The notes beneath the pieces are model-generated. The model was given only the letters and a program-made list of their open reading frames with translations. It did not search any database and was not told where the DNA came from. The translations under genes and the position numbers were made by a program. From JAVBPA01 sp031549925 (lineage in GTDB: Bacteria > Bacillota > Clostridia > Oscillospirales > CAG-272), in assembly GCA_031549925.1 (NCBI GenBank), contig JAVBPA010000014.1, positions 1-26,584 on the forward strand: a stretch of 26,584 nucleotides of DNA. Direction: 5' to 3'. Below are positions 6,362-14,253 of this stretch, one piece after another (within the stretch, counting starts at the first letter, position 1; the number at the start of each line of letters is the position of its first letter).

Positions 6362-7843
6362 TCAGTTTTTTAAAGCTTCTGTCAGCTCTGAAAAAACGGT
6401 AGCAATATCGTAAGCAGCGTTAATACTTACAGAATTGGTTTCTTCATAGTGCCCGCGGCCGAATTTGTCTTTTCCTTCTTCAAGATAAGGATTTGATTCA
6501 TGCAGGAAATAATCGTCGGGAGAGACTATATAACCTATTTCATCGTTGCAAAGTCCGAAAATTAATAAATTTTTTTCACCTATTATGTCGGATAAAGTTT
6601 CAGGATTTTGAACTCCGGAATTTGCTGCGATTTCACCCGCATTCCCTCCCAAAACCAGCTCGGGGAAAATTTCTCCGGGAATCATAGCGATAGTCACATT
6701 GTTTTCTTCCGAACCGAATTTGATAAGAGTCGCTTCGGTTTCCATAGCCAAATTGTAATCTCCGCCTCCTTCAACCGGTTTTGCAGAAAGATTGCCTAAA
6801 AAGGACATTGTAATATACAATTGATTATTTAAATCGATTTTAAAAACTTTGGTTTTACTTTTTATGGAAGGTTCAATTTTTGTTTCATTACTGATTGAAA
6901 GTACATTTTTCGCCAGTATTTCACCTGTAACCACTACGTTTTTTTCGACCGGATATTCATTTCCAGCCGAATCCTTTTGACGGTGCGTAGAAATCAAACC
7001 GCCAAGAGCTCCGGCGAAGAAAATAAAATCGTCTCCGGTTTGTTCTTTAATATATCTTCCTAAATAGCAGGGATAATCCGAACTTATTTTAGAATTTTCG
7101 CTTCGGAGAGCTTCGGGATGTGCGCCGTAATTTATTATCTGCAATCCGTTTGAACCGTCGTCCGGAACGAATCTAAGTCTATATATTAAAGGATCAAAAA
7201 CATTAGGCGGGCGTGAATCGCGCTGCATACCCTCAGTATCAGCTGAGCCGAAATATAAATCTCCGTTGCGGGCGTTTGCCGCTGCGTTTCGTATAGCATT
7301 TTGTGTCTGCTGTGTGAGTTTTTCCATAAAACCGGCGTCTTTTCCGTCAAAACCAACAGGACCCCAAAGCCCCAGAGTATCGGCTCCGGCATGAGTATGG
7401 GTTGACGCTATATGAATATCACTGATTTTATAATCATTAATCAAATCGCCGAGTCCCGAACGGATTTTTTCGATATCAATACGTGCCAGTCCGATGCAAT
7501 CGACAGCGCAAATGATTATATTAGATCCGTTCCCGTCTGATATATAAGCAGCTCTTGCAAATTGCGGGTCGAGCATTCCGATCGCTTCGTTGCCTGTTCT
7601 GTAGCCTGCCAAATAATATTTAGAAGAAAAACTGTCAGAATCTGCGTCATAACCTTCGGGAATTATTTCTTCGCTGCCGAATCCTATAGTCCATTTATCA
7701 TTCGCAGTATCTTTTAAATTTTCGTTCATGTTTACGCTCTCTTTTTCTGTATTAATTTTATTATCGGCTGAGCAGCCTCCGACAATTATCGTAACCATCA
7801 AAAATAGCAATATTTTTGTCAAAAAGTTGATTTTTATAATCAA
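6362..7843 (-). CDS. Neutral/alkaline ceramidase-like lipoprotein
   Basis: A 493-aa exported lipoprotein. Residues 1-23 form a lipoprotein signal peptide with lipobox VGGC (Cys24). The mature part resembles the neutral/alkaline non-lysosomal ceramidase N-terminal domain: AVDCIGL (113-119), the histidine motif STHTHAGAD (147-155), and NYGAHPEAL (238-246) followed by SSDYP. Known relatives are zinc amidases that split ceramide, but many bacterial members are uncharacterised and shorter than true ceramidases, as this one is. Substrate is therefore unknown. The start is TTG, with GGAGG 4-5 nt upstream overlapping the stop of the aminotransferase gene, which points to translational coupling. It is the last gene of a four-gene operon. 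Confidence 0.78.
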   Translation of the reverse strand: MIIKINFLTKILLFLMVTIIVGGCSADNKINTEKESVNMNENLKDTANDKWTIGFGSEEIIPEGYDADSDSFSSKYYLAGYRTGNEAIGMLDPQFARAAYISDGNGSNIIICAVDCIGLARIDIEKIRSGLGDLINDYKISDIHIASTHTHAGADTLGLWGPVGFDGKDAGFMEKLTQQTQNAIRNAAANARNGDLYFGSADTEGMQRDSRPPNVFDPLIYRLRFVPDDGSNGLQIINYGAHPEALRSENSKISSDYPCYLGRYIKEQTGDDFIFFAGALGGLISTHRQKDSAGNEYPVEKNVVVTGEILAKNVLSISNETKIEPSIKSKTKVFKIDLNNQLYITMSFLGNLSAKPVEGGGDYNLAMETEATLIKFGSEENNVTIAMIPGEIFPELVLGGNAGEIAANSGVQNPETLSDIIGEKNLLIFGLCNDEIGYIVSPDDYFLHESNPYLEEGKDKFGRGHYEETNSVSINAAYDIATVFSELTEALKN

Positions 7844-7854
7844 TAATCCTCCTT

Positions 7855-8685
7855 TTATCCTAATTTTGATAAATAAGCGTTTTGAATCGCTTCAACTTTT
7901 TCAGAATCCAGCCCTCCTACTTCACGGTCGTCGAGCATAAAAGCGGCTCTGCATAAAGTTGTTGTACTCGTTACCAATATTTCATCGGCTGAAATTAGCG
8001 TTTCATAATCATAATGGCGTTCTTCCACCGGGATTCCGAGTTCTTTGCATAATGAAATAACATGACCTCTGGCAATACCGGGTAAGATATGATTATCAAG
8101 AGGAGCAGTAATGAATTTTCCGTCTTTTAGTATAGATATATTGCTGTGAGAACATTCCGTAACAATACCGTTCCGTACCAAAACGGTTTCATCGCAGCCT
8201 GCGCGTTTTGCGCGTTCGCTTGCCATAACATTCGGTATTAAATTAATCGTTTTTACATTGCAAAGCTCATAACGCAAATCCGGAGAAGATATCAATTTAA
8301 TACGTTTTTTAATATCCGGAAGACTTTTGGGTTTAATATATGCCATTAAATTAGATTTTACGTTTTTAGGGTATGTATGGTCGCGTTCAGCCGTACCTCT
8401 TGACGATTGCCAATATAAAATGCAGGAAGATTTGTCATCAATATTTTCGAGCATTGAATAGAAAACATTTTCAAGTTGTTCAGTATCCATCGGAGGTATA
8501 ATATCTATTAAATGACAGCTGTTGATAAAGCGTTTAATATGTTCATCAAGGGCGAAAACACTACCGTCTTTTATATAAGCAACATCATAAACACCGTCGC
8601 CGAAATATACGGCGCGGTCAAGCATTGGTATTTGCATGTTTTCAATAGTATCGATTTTTCCATTGTAATAAGCTATGTTTTTCAA
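7855..8685 (-). CDS. D-amino-acid aminotransferase-like PLP enzyme (class IV)
   Basis: A 276-aa fold-type IV aminotransferase of normal length. The PLP-binding lysine is K145 in NVKTINLIPN, and E177 is in GIVTECSHSN. R101 and H103 in GTAERDHTYP match the Arg/His pair that holds the alpha-carboxylate in D-alanine transaminases, which favours a D-amino-acid enzyme over a branched-chain one. FGDGVYDV (28-35) is the usual N-terminal motif. The reaction is transfer of an amino group between D-amino acids and 2-oxo acids, supplying D-Glu or D-Ala for peptidoglycan or degrading D-amino acids. The start is TTG with AGGAGA upstream. The ceramidase-like gene starts 11 bp after its stop, so the two are linked in expression. 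Confidence 0.82.
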   Translation of the reverse strand: MKNIAYYNGKIDTIENMQIPMLDRAVYFGDGVYDVAYIKDGSVFALDEHIKRFINSCHLIDIIPPMDTEQLENVFYSMLENIDDKSSCILYWQSSRGTAERDHTYPKNVKSNLMAYIKPKSLPDIKKRIKLISSPDLRYELCNVKTINLIPNVMASERAKRAGCDETVLVRNGIVTECSHSNISILKDGKFITAPLDNHILPGIARGHVISLCKELGIPVEERHYDYETLISADEILVTSTTTLCRAAFMLDDREVGGLDSEKVEAIQNAYLSKLG

Positions 8686-8705
8686 ATTATAATCTCCTGA
8701 ACCGC

Positions 8706-8724
8706 TTCCGGCGGAGAGCCGGCA
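8706..8724 (-). promoter_or_regulatory. Small GC-rich hairpin in the leader of the aminotransferase gene
   Basis: CCGGC (8708-8712) and GCCGG (8718-8722) form a 5-bp stem with a 5-nt loop, about 20 nt upstream of the TTG start at 8685. It stands out in an AT-rich leader, but the stem is short and its role is unknown. No clear promoter was seen between 8686 and 8790. Confidence 0.3.
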
Positions 8725-8790
8725 GCATAAATTTAAAATTATTGCAAAATGCAGAGAAATCTGTTGTGTGCAAGTATTTGAAATAAAGAA

Positions 8791-8842
8791 GCTTTTTAAA
8801 AGTTTTGCGGAGCTTTTCTCAAAAGCGACCGTTTCCCCGTAC
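8791..8842 (-). repeat. Intergenic palindromic repeat, copy 3 (short form, no 18-bp unit)
   Basis: On the minus strand it reads GTACGGGGAAACGGTCGCTTTT, then GAGAAAAGC, then TCCGCAAAACTTTTAAAAAGC. It contains the GCTTTT-GAG-AAAAGC hairpin and the CCGCAAAACTTTT block but lacks all 18-bp units. Its outer GTAC overlaps the stop codon of the gene ending at 8842. It separates two genes of one probable operon. Confidence 0.8.
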
Positions 8843-10047
8843 TATTCTATCTCAATAAATATTCCGTAACCGCTTTTTATTTTAAAACAAGCGGAATCGT
8901 TGAAACAAACAATATTTCCTCTGTCGTGAACCGTAAGTTTTTTGTTTTCGGTTTGTATACAGACATTGCAAGAAACCTCCGCGTTAAAAGGATCGGCAGT
9001 GTTTACGATGTAAAGTGCGCGTTTTTCGCCGTATATAAAAAATCCTGAAATTACCGCGTTATCGGAATTTATTTGAATGTCTTCCCATCCGGAAAATACA
9101 CCGCGTTCTTTTTGCGCCTCGAGCTGAATTGCAGTTTTTTCTTCCGCCGAACCTATATCTCCGTATACTCCGATTCCGAGATTGGTATATTTCATATAAT
9201 ATTCTGATAAAGAATTTAAATCGTAGTTTACATTCTTAGCATAATAATACGTCGGATTGCGGTTGCCGTCATCGTCAATGCAGGAAGTGGAAGGATCCCA
9301 CCAACCGTGTGTGTAGCACGCATGCATGATAATTTTTGTTCCGTATGCGAGACACAAATTAATCTGCCAGCGCAGCTGGAATTCATCAAGCAGTTTTTCG
9401 GCGGTCCATGCGCCTGTTTGAACTATAACCCACATTTCGCGTCCGGTTTTACGGCAAACGGAGGCCACATCATCAAGGTTTTGGATATATCCCGAGAAAA
9501 CACTTCCGTAAGGATAACTGTCAAAACAGATATAGTCGCCCTCAACTTCACGCGCGTATTGTTCTATGTGTTCAAGATATGTAACGTTTCCAAGCTGGGA
9601 TATCTGTTCGGAATCCTTACTCGGTAAAACGGAAGCATAATTCGGATAAAGATTGACAAAAGCTATCTGACCGGGAAATAATTCCTCGTATTTTTTAATC
9701 ATTGAATTTATATGCAGGAAATCTTTTGAGTTAGGCTCATCTATCGGATAATCTCCCCAAATTGCCGGATGATAAGGATAGTTCTTTTTTTCCTCATCCA
9801 TTTTTTCGAGAGGATATTCTTTTGCGTATTCGCCCGCTTTTTGACCGTTGTCCCCCCACCAGCTTGCGATAGCTCCCGAAAGTATTACCTTGATATTATA
9901 TTTTTCACATAAGTCAAGCAGTTCTTTATCAGCCTGGACACCGACTAAAAAATCGATATTCATATCCTTCAAATTTTTTACATGTTCTTCGGTGTAAAGA
10001 TTCTTTCCGTAAAAATATGTACCGATTAAAAGTTTAGATCTATCCAT
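8842..10047 (-). CDS. Putative TIM-barrel glycoside-hydrolase-like protein, paralogue B
   Basis: A 401-aa protein without signal peptide, so probably cytoplasmic. The body looks like a TIM barrel with conserved acidic positions: WGDYPIDEPN (97-106), YICFDSYPY (172-180), WVIVQTGAW (206-214) and HACYTHGWWDPSTSC (242-256). The DEP and FDSYPY patterns recall clan GH-A enzymes, with a small beta-rich C-terminal domain after about residue 330. I cannot assign a CAZy family or confirm which acids are catalytic. The adjacent gene is a close paralogue with the same motifs at the same positions. The start ATG follows AAGGAG with a 7-nt spacer. It is the second gene of the 11299-6362 operon. Confidence 0.6.
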   Translation of the reverse strand: MDRSKLLIGTYFYGKNLYTEEHVKNLKDMNIDFLVGVQADKELLDLCEKYNIKVILSGAIASWWGDNGQKAGEYAKEYPLEKMDEEKKNYPYHPAIWGDYPIDEPNSKDFLHINSMIKKYEELFPGQIAFVNLYPNYASVLPSKDSEQISQLGNVTYLEHIEQYAREVEGDYICFDSYPYGSVFSGYIQNLDDVASVCRKTGREMWVIVQTGAWTAEKLLDEFQLRWQINLCLAYGTKIIMHACYTHGWWDPSTSCIDDDGNRNPTYYYAKNVNYDLNSLSEYYMKYTNLGIGVYGDIGSAEEKTAIQLEAQKERGVFSGWEDIQINSDNAVISGFFIYGEKRALYIVNTADPFNAEVSCNVCIQTENKKLTVHDRGNIVCFNDSACFKIKSGYGIFIEIE

Positions 10048-10078
10048 ATACTTACTCCTTTATTAAAAAATATTTTTA

Positions 10079-11299
10079 TTATTTTAAAATTACAAAAGCG
10101 CCTGAACCGGATGGCAGATTAAAAATAAATGTTTCGGATTCTTTGTTTTCATAAGTTAATTTCCCGTTTATCCAAAGATCTATTTTGCCTTTATAATTTA
10201 TTTTTACATCAGCTTCGGCGTTTTCGTCGAATATATCACGCATATTTACAATCATCAATGCTTTTTCTTCTTTTTCGTTTTCGAAATAGCCGCATAGAAG
10301 AGCTGCATTTGTGCTTGATACATTAGTTACTTCTTCAGGCGTACTCCTTTTATAAAGTTCACGGTTCAATCTTGACAGCTCTGCAAGCTGAGCGTTCATT
10401 TTCGAATCTGAACCCGAAGCATTTTCTATCGGGAAAACTCCTTTTGAACGGTATTGCATGTAAGTATCGCCGAGAGCTTTCAATTCTTCGTTGACATTCC
10501 GTACATAATTTTGCGTAATGTTTGTTTGCCCTTGCTTATCTACGCAGGATGTGCTTTCCTCCCACCAACCGGGACTCCAGGAAGCGTGCATAATAACGCG
10601 TGCGCCGAATGCGAGGGCGACCATACATTGGAGCCTGATCTGGAATTCCGATAATAAATCTTCCTTCTTCCATGCTCCTGACTGAATAATAACCCACATA
10701 TCGCGGTTTGATACCCTACAAGCTTCAGATATAATTTCAAGACCGTAAAGATAGTTGGGAGTGTACACTTCCAAATTTGAATACGGATAAATATCAAGAG
10801 CAATATAGTCGTTCGGTATGTGTTCGAGGTAGAGCTGTACATATTCGCGGTAAGGGTTTCCGAGCCAAGCCGTGCATAATTCGTCATGATACCAGGGATG
10901 GAGATTTATAAAAGGAAGAAGTCCAGGCAGTTTTTCATGATAACGGTTTAAAACTTTTCCAATATGAACAAAATCTTTCGAGTTCGGTTCGTCAACAGGA
11001 TAATCTCCCCAGAGCGCTTCATGACGTTTATATGAAGCTGCTATCGAATCAACAAGTTCAAGAGGCATTTTTTCGCAATATGTTCCTCCGGTTTCTCCCG
11101 TGCCGCCCCACCATAATTCAAAGTTAGAGGTTGCGATAACTCCGATACCGTATTTTTTCATCAAATCCAGCAATTCAGCATCTGCCGAAACAGCTACAAG
11201 GAAGTCAATATTTGCATCGGACAGACACTTGACATGAAAATCATCCCAGTTGCACTTATCAAAATAATAAGCGCCTATTAATAATTTGTTCCGATCCAT
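10079..11299 (-). CDS. Putative TIM-barrel glycoside-hydrolase-like protein, paralogue A
   Basis: A 406-aa cytoplasmic-type protein, paralogous to its neighbour over the full length. Shared motifs include MDR.KLLIG at the N-terminus, WGDYPVDEPNSKDF (97-110), YIALDIYPYS (165-174), WVIIQSGAW (202-210) and MHASWSPGWW. The spacing of acidic residues D99, E104 and D169 agrees with a retaining TIM-barrel hydrolase, but this is inference from pattern and the family is not recognised. A C-terminal beta domain follows residue 340. It is the first gene of the operon, 31 bp before its paralogue. CGGAG lies about 10 nt before the ATG. Its promoter region carries two palindromes (11330-11343 and 11352-11373), so it is probably the regulated entry point. 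Confidence 0.6.
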   Translation of the reverse strand: MDRNKLLIGAYYFDKCNWDDFHVKCLSDANIDFLVAVSADAELLDLMKKYGIGVIATSNFELWWGGTGETGGTYCEKMPLELVDSIAASYKRHEALWGDYPVDEPNSKDFVHIGKVLNRYHEKLPGLLPFINLHPWYHDELCTAWLGNPYREYVQLYLEHIPNDYIALDIYPYSNLEVYTPNYLYGLEIISEACRVSNRDMWVIIQSGAWKKEDLLSEFQIRLQCMVALAFGARVIMHASWSPGWWEESTSCVDKQGQTNITQNYVRNVNEELKALGDTYMQYRSKGVFPIENASGSDSKMNAQLAELSRLNRELYKRSTPEEVTNVSSTNAALLCGYFENEKEEKALMIVNMRDIFDENAEADVKINYKGKIDLWINGKLTYENKESETFIFNLPSGSGAFVILK

Positions 11300-11329
11300 A
11301 TTTTTTGTACTCCGTTTTTGTATAATTTG

Positions 11330-11343
11330 TTTTACCGGTAAAA
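11330..11343. promoter_or_regulatory. Perfect 14-bp palindrome TTTTACCGGTAAAA (LacI-type operator candidate)
   Basis: TTTTACCGGTAAAA is a perfect even palindrome with a central CG, the usual form of LacI/GalR-family operators. It lies 31-44 nt upstream of the start at 11299 and just downstream of the predicted transcription start, a roadblock position. No LacI-type regulator gene is present in this window. Confidence 0.6.
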
Positions 11344-11351
11344 AAATACCG

Positions 11352-11389
11352 TATGTGATGATAATATCACATATGAACGATTAAGTAAA
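11352..11389 (-). promoter_or_regulatory. Promoter of the paralogue-aminotransferase-ceramidase operon with dyad over the -10 box
   Basis: On the minus strand TTTACT (11384-11389) is followed by 17 nt and TATTAT (11361-11366). The dyad TATGTGAT (11352-11359), 6 nt, ATCACATA (11366-11373) covers the -10 box. Its TGTGA/TCACA halves are separated by 8 nt rather than the 6 of Crp sites. It is a good place for an operator. Confidence 0.6.
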
Positions 11390-11411
11390 TACAATTATAT
11401 TATTTAATATT

Positions 11412-12269
11412 TTATTCGGGTGCATTTAACCCGAGTGTTTTTTTATCATAGATATATAAATTAAATTCCGCTCCGCAGAGCAGGATTGTCATACACATAT
11501 ATATCCAAATCATAAGCAGCACGACTGCCGCGAGACTTCCGTATATATAAGAATAATCAGCGAAATTATCAATATAAAGCGAATAGCCGAATGAAAAAAC
11601 AACCCAACCGAGAGAAGCGAGTAAAGCTCCGGGAAAATGTGTCCGTAATTTCATGTTTTTGGGGGATAACGAACGGTAAACTGCCATAAAAATCAAGATT
11701 AAAATAATGACGGTAAAGAAATAACGCATTATAATAAAACTCCAGTTTATCGAAAAAGGCAAATTCCAAACAGTAAGAAGGTAATCAGCGATGTATCTGC
11801 CGAAAATTACAAGAATTAAAACAACAGTCATAAAGATTATGAAAAAGAATGTTACGATAAAAGAGTATATGATATTTCTTATAAACTTAACACGGTCTGA
11901 TGTTTTGTAAATGTTTCGTATTCCCGAAATAATTCCTCTCATTCCGCGTGCGGACGACCAAAAAATAGTTATGACAGAAGCGGAAAAAACAGCCGTATGA
12001 GTTTTTTTAATCAGTTCGTCTACGATAATTAAGACAAAGTTTTGAAACATATCGGGAAGATATTCTTTTATCAGCCGAATATATAAATCTTCGTTCTGCG
12101 GAATTATAAACTGTAGAAGTCCAAGTATAAGCATGATAAAGGGAATCGTCGATATCATGATAAAAAAGGAAGATTGCGCCGCATAAACACTTAAACGGTC
12201 TTCATGAAAACGTTTGAGGATACAATTGATATAATATGTTATTTTTTTATATACATGAACCGTTTTGAT
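11412..12269 (-). CDS. YihY/BrkB family inner-membrane protein, non-canonical start
   Basis: A protein of about 285 aa with five or six membrane segments. The YihY pattern is clear: DRLSVYAAQSSFFIMIST, IIVDELIKK, and the C-terminal GSLAAVVLLMIWIYMCMTILLCGAEFN. The family was once called ribonuclease BN; its transport or envelope role is unproven. The first ATG (12156-12158) lies inside the conserved N-terminal segment and has no ribosome binding site, so it cannot be the true start. The frame stays open to a stop at 12303-12305 with no ATG, GTG, TTG or CTG between. AAGGAGG (12279-12285) lies 8-9 nt before an ATC codon at 12267-12269, the best-placed initiation site. This suggests ATC initiation, a point mutation or a sequence error. 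The start is uncertain, the family is not. Confidence 0.8.
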   Translation of the reverse strand: MKTVHVYKKITYYINCILKRFHEDRLSVYAAQSSFFIMISTIPFIMLILGLLQFIIPQNEDLYIRLIKEYLPDMFQNFVLIIVDELIKKTHTAVFSASVITIFWSSARGMRGIISGIRNIYKTSDRVKFIRNIIYSFIVTFFFIIFMTVVLILVIFGRYIADYLLTVWNLPFSINWSFIIMRYFFTVIILILIFMAVYRSLSPKNMKLRTHFPGALLASLGWVVFSFGYSLYIDNFADYSYIYGSLAAVVLLMIWIYMCMTILLCGAEFNLYIYDKKTLGLNAPE

Positions 12270-12289
12270 AACAATAGCCTCCTTTTGCC

Positions 12290-12398
12290 TAGCCGTAAAA
12301 CTTTAAATAATTTTTATTAAAAATTTAATTTAATTTTTATATAAAATACTTTTTGTGGGTTGTTTTTTTTCCAAAAAAAGCGACCGTAATTCCGTACC
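12290..12398. repeat. Intergenic palindromic repeat, copy 4 (right half, 109 bp)
   Basis: It begins TAGCCGTAAAACTTTAAATAA and ends AAAAAAAGCGACCGTAATTCCGTACC, matching 4980-5088 at both ends with the same length of 109 bp. The AT-rich centre is diverged. The inner hairpin is reduced to TTTTTTTT-CC-AAAAAAA. It lies between divergently transcribed genes, with one end only 4 nt from the ribosome binding site of the YihY-like gene. The other copies lie downstream of stop codons. Confidence 0.8.
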
Positions 12399-12467
12399 TT
12401 GTATTTTTTCTACAATTTGAGGTTTTATTTTATTATAAAAATAATATCTTATTATTTATAGCGGTGA

Positions 12468-12496
12468 TTGTAAAATATATTAAAATATGTTATGAT
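12468..12496 (+). promoter_or_regulatory. Promoter of the EpsG-like gene cluster
   Basis: TTGTAA (12468-12473), 17 nt, TATGAT (12491-12496). The predicted transcript start near 12503 would exclude the possible TTG start at 12502 and favours the ATG at 12538. Confidence 0.6.
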
Positions 12497-12537
12497 AAAA
12501 CTTGTTACAAAAAAATCAATATGGATGTATTCATTAT

Positions 12538-13662
12538 ATGACAATCTATTTTATATTGGCAGCATGTCTTATCGCGGGGTGCGCGGCAGAATTGCTTCTT
12601 TTTAAGTTTATACCAAAAAAAATAGCTAAAATTATATCTGCAGTATTATATACAGCAAATGCCGGATCAATTACATATCTGGCTTCAATAAGGCTTAATA
12701 CAGGTTATGACTATCATGCGTACATGATAATCATGAATTATCTGAGCGGAAATACAATCGAAGAACTGGCAACAGAAGGTCATGAAAAAGGTTATGTACT
12801 TTTAAATTTGTTTTCGGAATTTTTTACCCGCCATCCTCAATCGGTTATGTTCGTTGTTGCAATATTAATAATTGTTTTAGTAAGTATTACATTGTATAAA
12901 ATGTCCCCCTATCCGTCAATGGGACTTATGCTCTTTTATTTTTTTGGTTATTATTTCAATTCACTTAATTTTATGCGGAATTTTATTGCCGCGGTAATCG
13001 TAATGTGCGCTTTTGCCTATATACGCAAAGGAAGTTTTATCAGATATACTTCTCTTGTGCTGCTGGCTGCCACTTTCCATTTTTCGGCTTTAATTATGCT
13101 TGTTTTTTATCCTGTATTAAAAATAAAATTCAATTTGGTAACCCTTGCCGTTTACGGATTTATATCGACGCTTATTGTAATATGGTGCACCGATATTATG
13201 AATTATATTACAACGTATATTTATCCGGTTTATAATCCGGTAGATTCGCCGCATATGTACAAGGGGATTCCGGTTGCGTATCCGATATTTCTCGGAATAG
13301 TTTTTATTGTAGTATTCATTTACAGAAAACATTTCGGAGATAACTGGAAAACAATACTCGTATGCGCTGCGTATTTCAGTTTCTTTTTTGAATTTTTAGG
13401 ATCAAGACATTCCATATTGGGAAGATTTACAATGTATTTCGGAATCATTGTCGCTTGCGTAGCTATTCCGATGCTGTATAAATACATTGTAACAAAAATC
13501 AAAAGCTCTATTGAAACAAAAACTCCGCTGCGATTATATATAGGACACTTTTTTTCTTTAGGCGCTTTGACTTCGGCGGCAGCGGGGTTTTTCATATACG
13601 CTGTTTTAAATAATTATAACGGTGTCGTTCCTTACGATGTAATATGGAGTTTATTTAAATAA
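12538..13662 (+). CDS. EpsG family polytopic membrane protein (exopolysaccharide polymerase-like)
   Basis: A 374-aa protein with about ten hydrophobic segments. EpsG-family features are visible: RLNTGYDYHAY (52-62) with the Arg/Asp/Tyr pattern of the first outer loop, GYYFNSLNFMRNFIAA (137-152) and AATFHFSAL (177-185). EpsG-like and Wzy-like proteins polymerise or export extracellular polysaccharide in the cytoplasmic membrane. Activity here is inferred from family. The ATG at 12538 is chosen because it opens directly into a membrane segment and because the predicted promoter places the transcript start near 12503; the frame is open back to a TTG at 12502. The ribosome binding site is weak (GGATG). 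It is the first gene of a three-gene cluster. Confidence 0.82.
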   Translation: MTIYFILAACLIAGCAAELLLFKFIPKKIAKIISAVLYTANAGSITYLASIRLNTGYDYHAYMIIMNYLSGNTIEELATEGHEKGYVLLNLFSEFFTRHPQSVMFVVAILIIVLVSITLYKMSPYPSMGLMLFYFFGYYFNSLNFMRNFIAAVIVMCAFAYIRKGSFIRYTSLVLLAATFHFSALIMLVFYPVLKIKFNLVTLAVYGFISTLIVIWCTDIMNYITTYIYPVYNPVDSPHMYKGIPVAYPIFLGIVFIVVFIYRKHFGDNWKTILVCAAYFSFFFEFLGSRHSILGRFTMYFGIIVACVAIPMLYKYIVTKIKSSIETKTPLRLYIGHFFSLGALTSAAAGFFIYAVLNNYNGVVPYDVIWSLFK

Positions 13663-13663
13663 T

Positions 13664-14230
13664 ATGACAAATAAAATAATAGATTTTATAAAACCGAAAA
13701 AGTTTTCAAGATTTTCTGAAATTCTTGTCTGTGCTGCGATTGTTTATGCGTCGTACGCATTCTTTTATGAGGACAGTATATTATTTTACGGTATTAATAA
13801 TCCTGAAAATATTAATTTGTTTATTAAATATATATACTGTTTTGTATTGATTGCCGTATGGATAACGGTAAGTATAAATCAGGGATATCACGGAAGAATA
13901 TCCTTTGTTATATTTACAGTTTGTTTCTGGATTGTACCGACATTTATATTTTATATATTATCTCTTTATGATTTGCAAGCTATAACTGATGTAAATTTGA
14001 TTCTTCTTGTTAATATTATTCTTTTCGCGGCAAAAATCATTACTTTTTCATTGTCCGTATTATCGGGTCATGTAACAGGATCATATACCGAAAGTGAATT
14101 CGGAGCGGTCTTTTATGTGAATTTTTTATTCATAATTGCTTTTATATCAGCATTTTTTATATCATATTTTATAGGCGAGGCCATACGCAAGCGCAAAAAA
14201 ATCCGTTTGAGGAATACAGCAGCGGAATAA
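13664..14230 (+). CDS. Hypothetical membrane protein with about five membrane segments
   Basis: A 188-aa protein. Hydrophobic segments lie at about residues 18-36, 48-66, 73-96, 104-125 and 146-170, with a basic tail KRKKIRLRN. I do not recognise the family. The ATG starts 1 nt after the stop of the EpsG-like gene, with no separate ribosome binding site, so translational coupling is likely. The position suggests an accessory role for the EpsG-like protein, for example as a partner subunit. The base composition is as AT-rich as its neighbours. Confidence 0.75.
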   Translation: MTNKIIDFIKPKKFSRFSEILVCAAIVYASYAFFYEDSILFYGINNPENINLFIKYIYCFVLIAVWITVSINQGYHGRISFVIFTVCFWIVPTFIFYILSLYDLQAITDVNLILLVNIILFAAKIITFSLSVLSGHVTGSYTESEFGAVFYVNFLFIIAFISAFFISYFIGEAIRKRKKIRLRNTAAE

Positions 14231-14253
14231 AATAAAAAAGGCGGGGTGGAGAT

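Noticed and set aside
10540..10887. 115-aa minus-strand open frame in paralogue A
   Set aside because: It overlaps the conserved motifs of the paralogue in a different frame, and the neighbouring paralogue conserves the main frame only.
12353..12541. 62-aa open frame upstream of the EpsG-like gene
   Set aside because: It begins inside the repeat element, spans the predicted promoter, and has no ribosome binding site.
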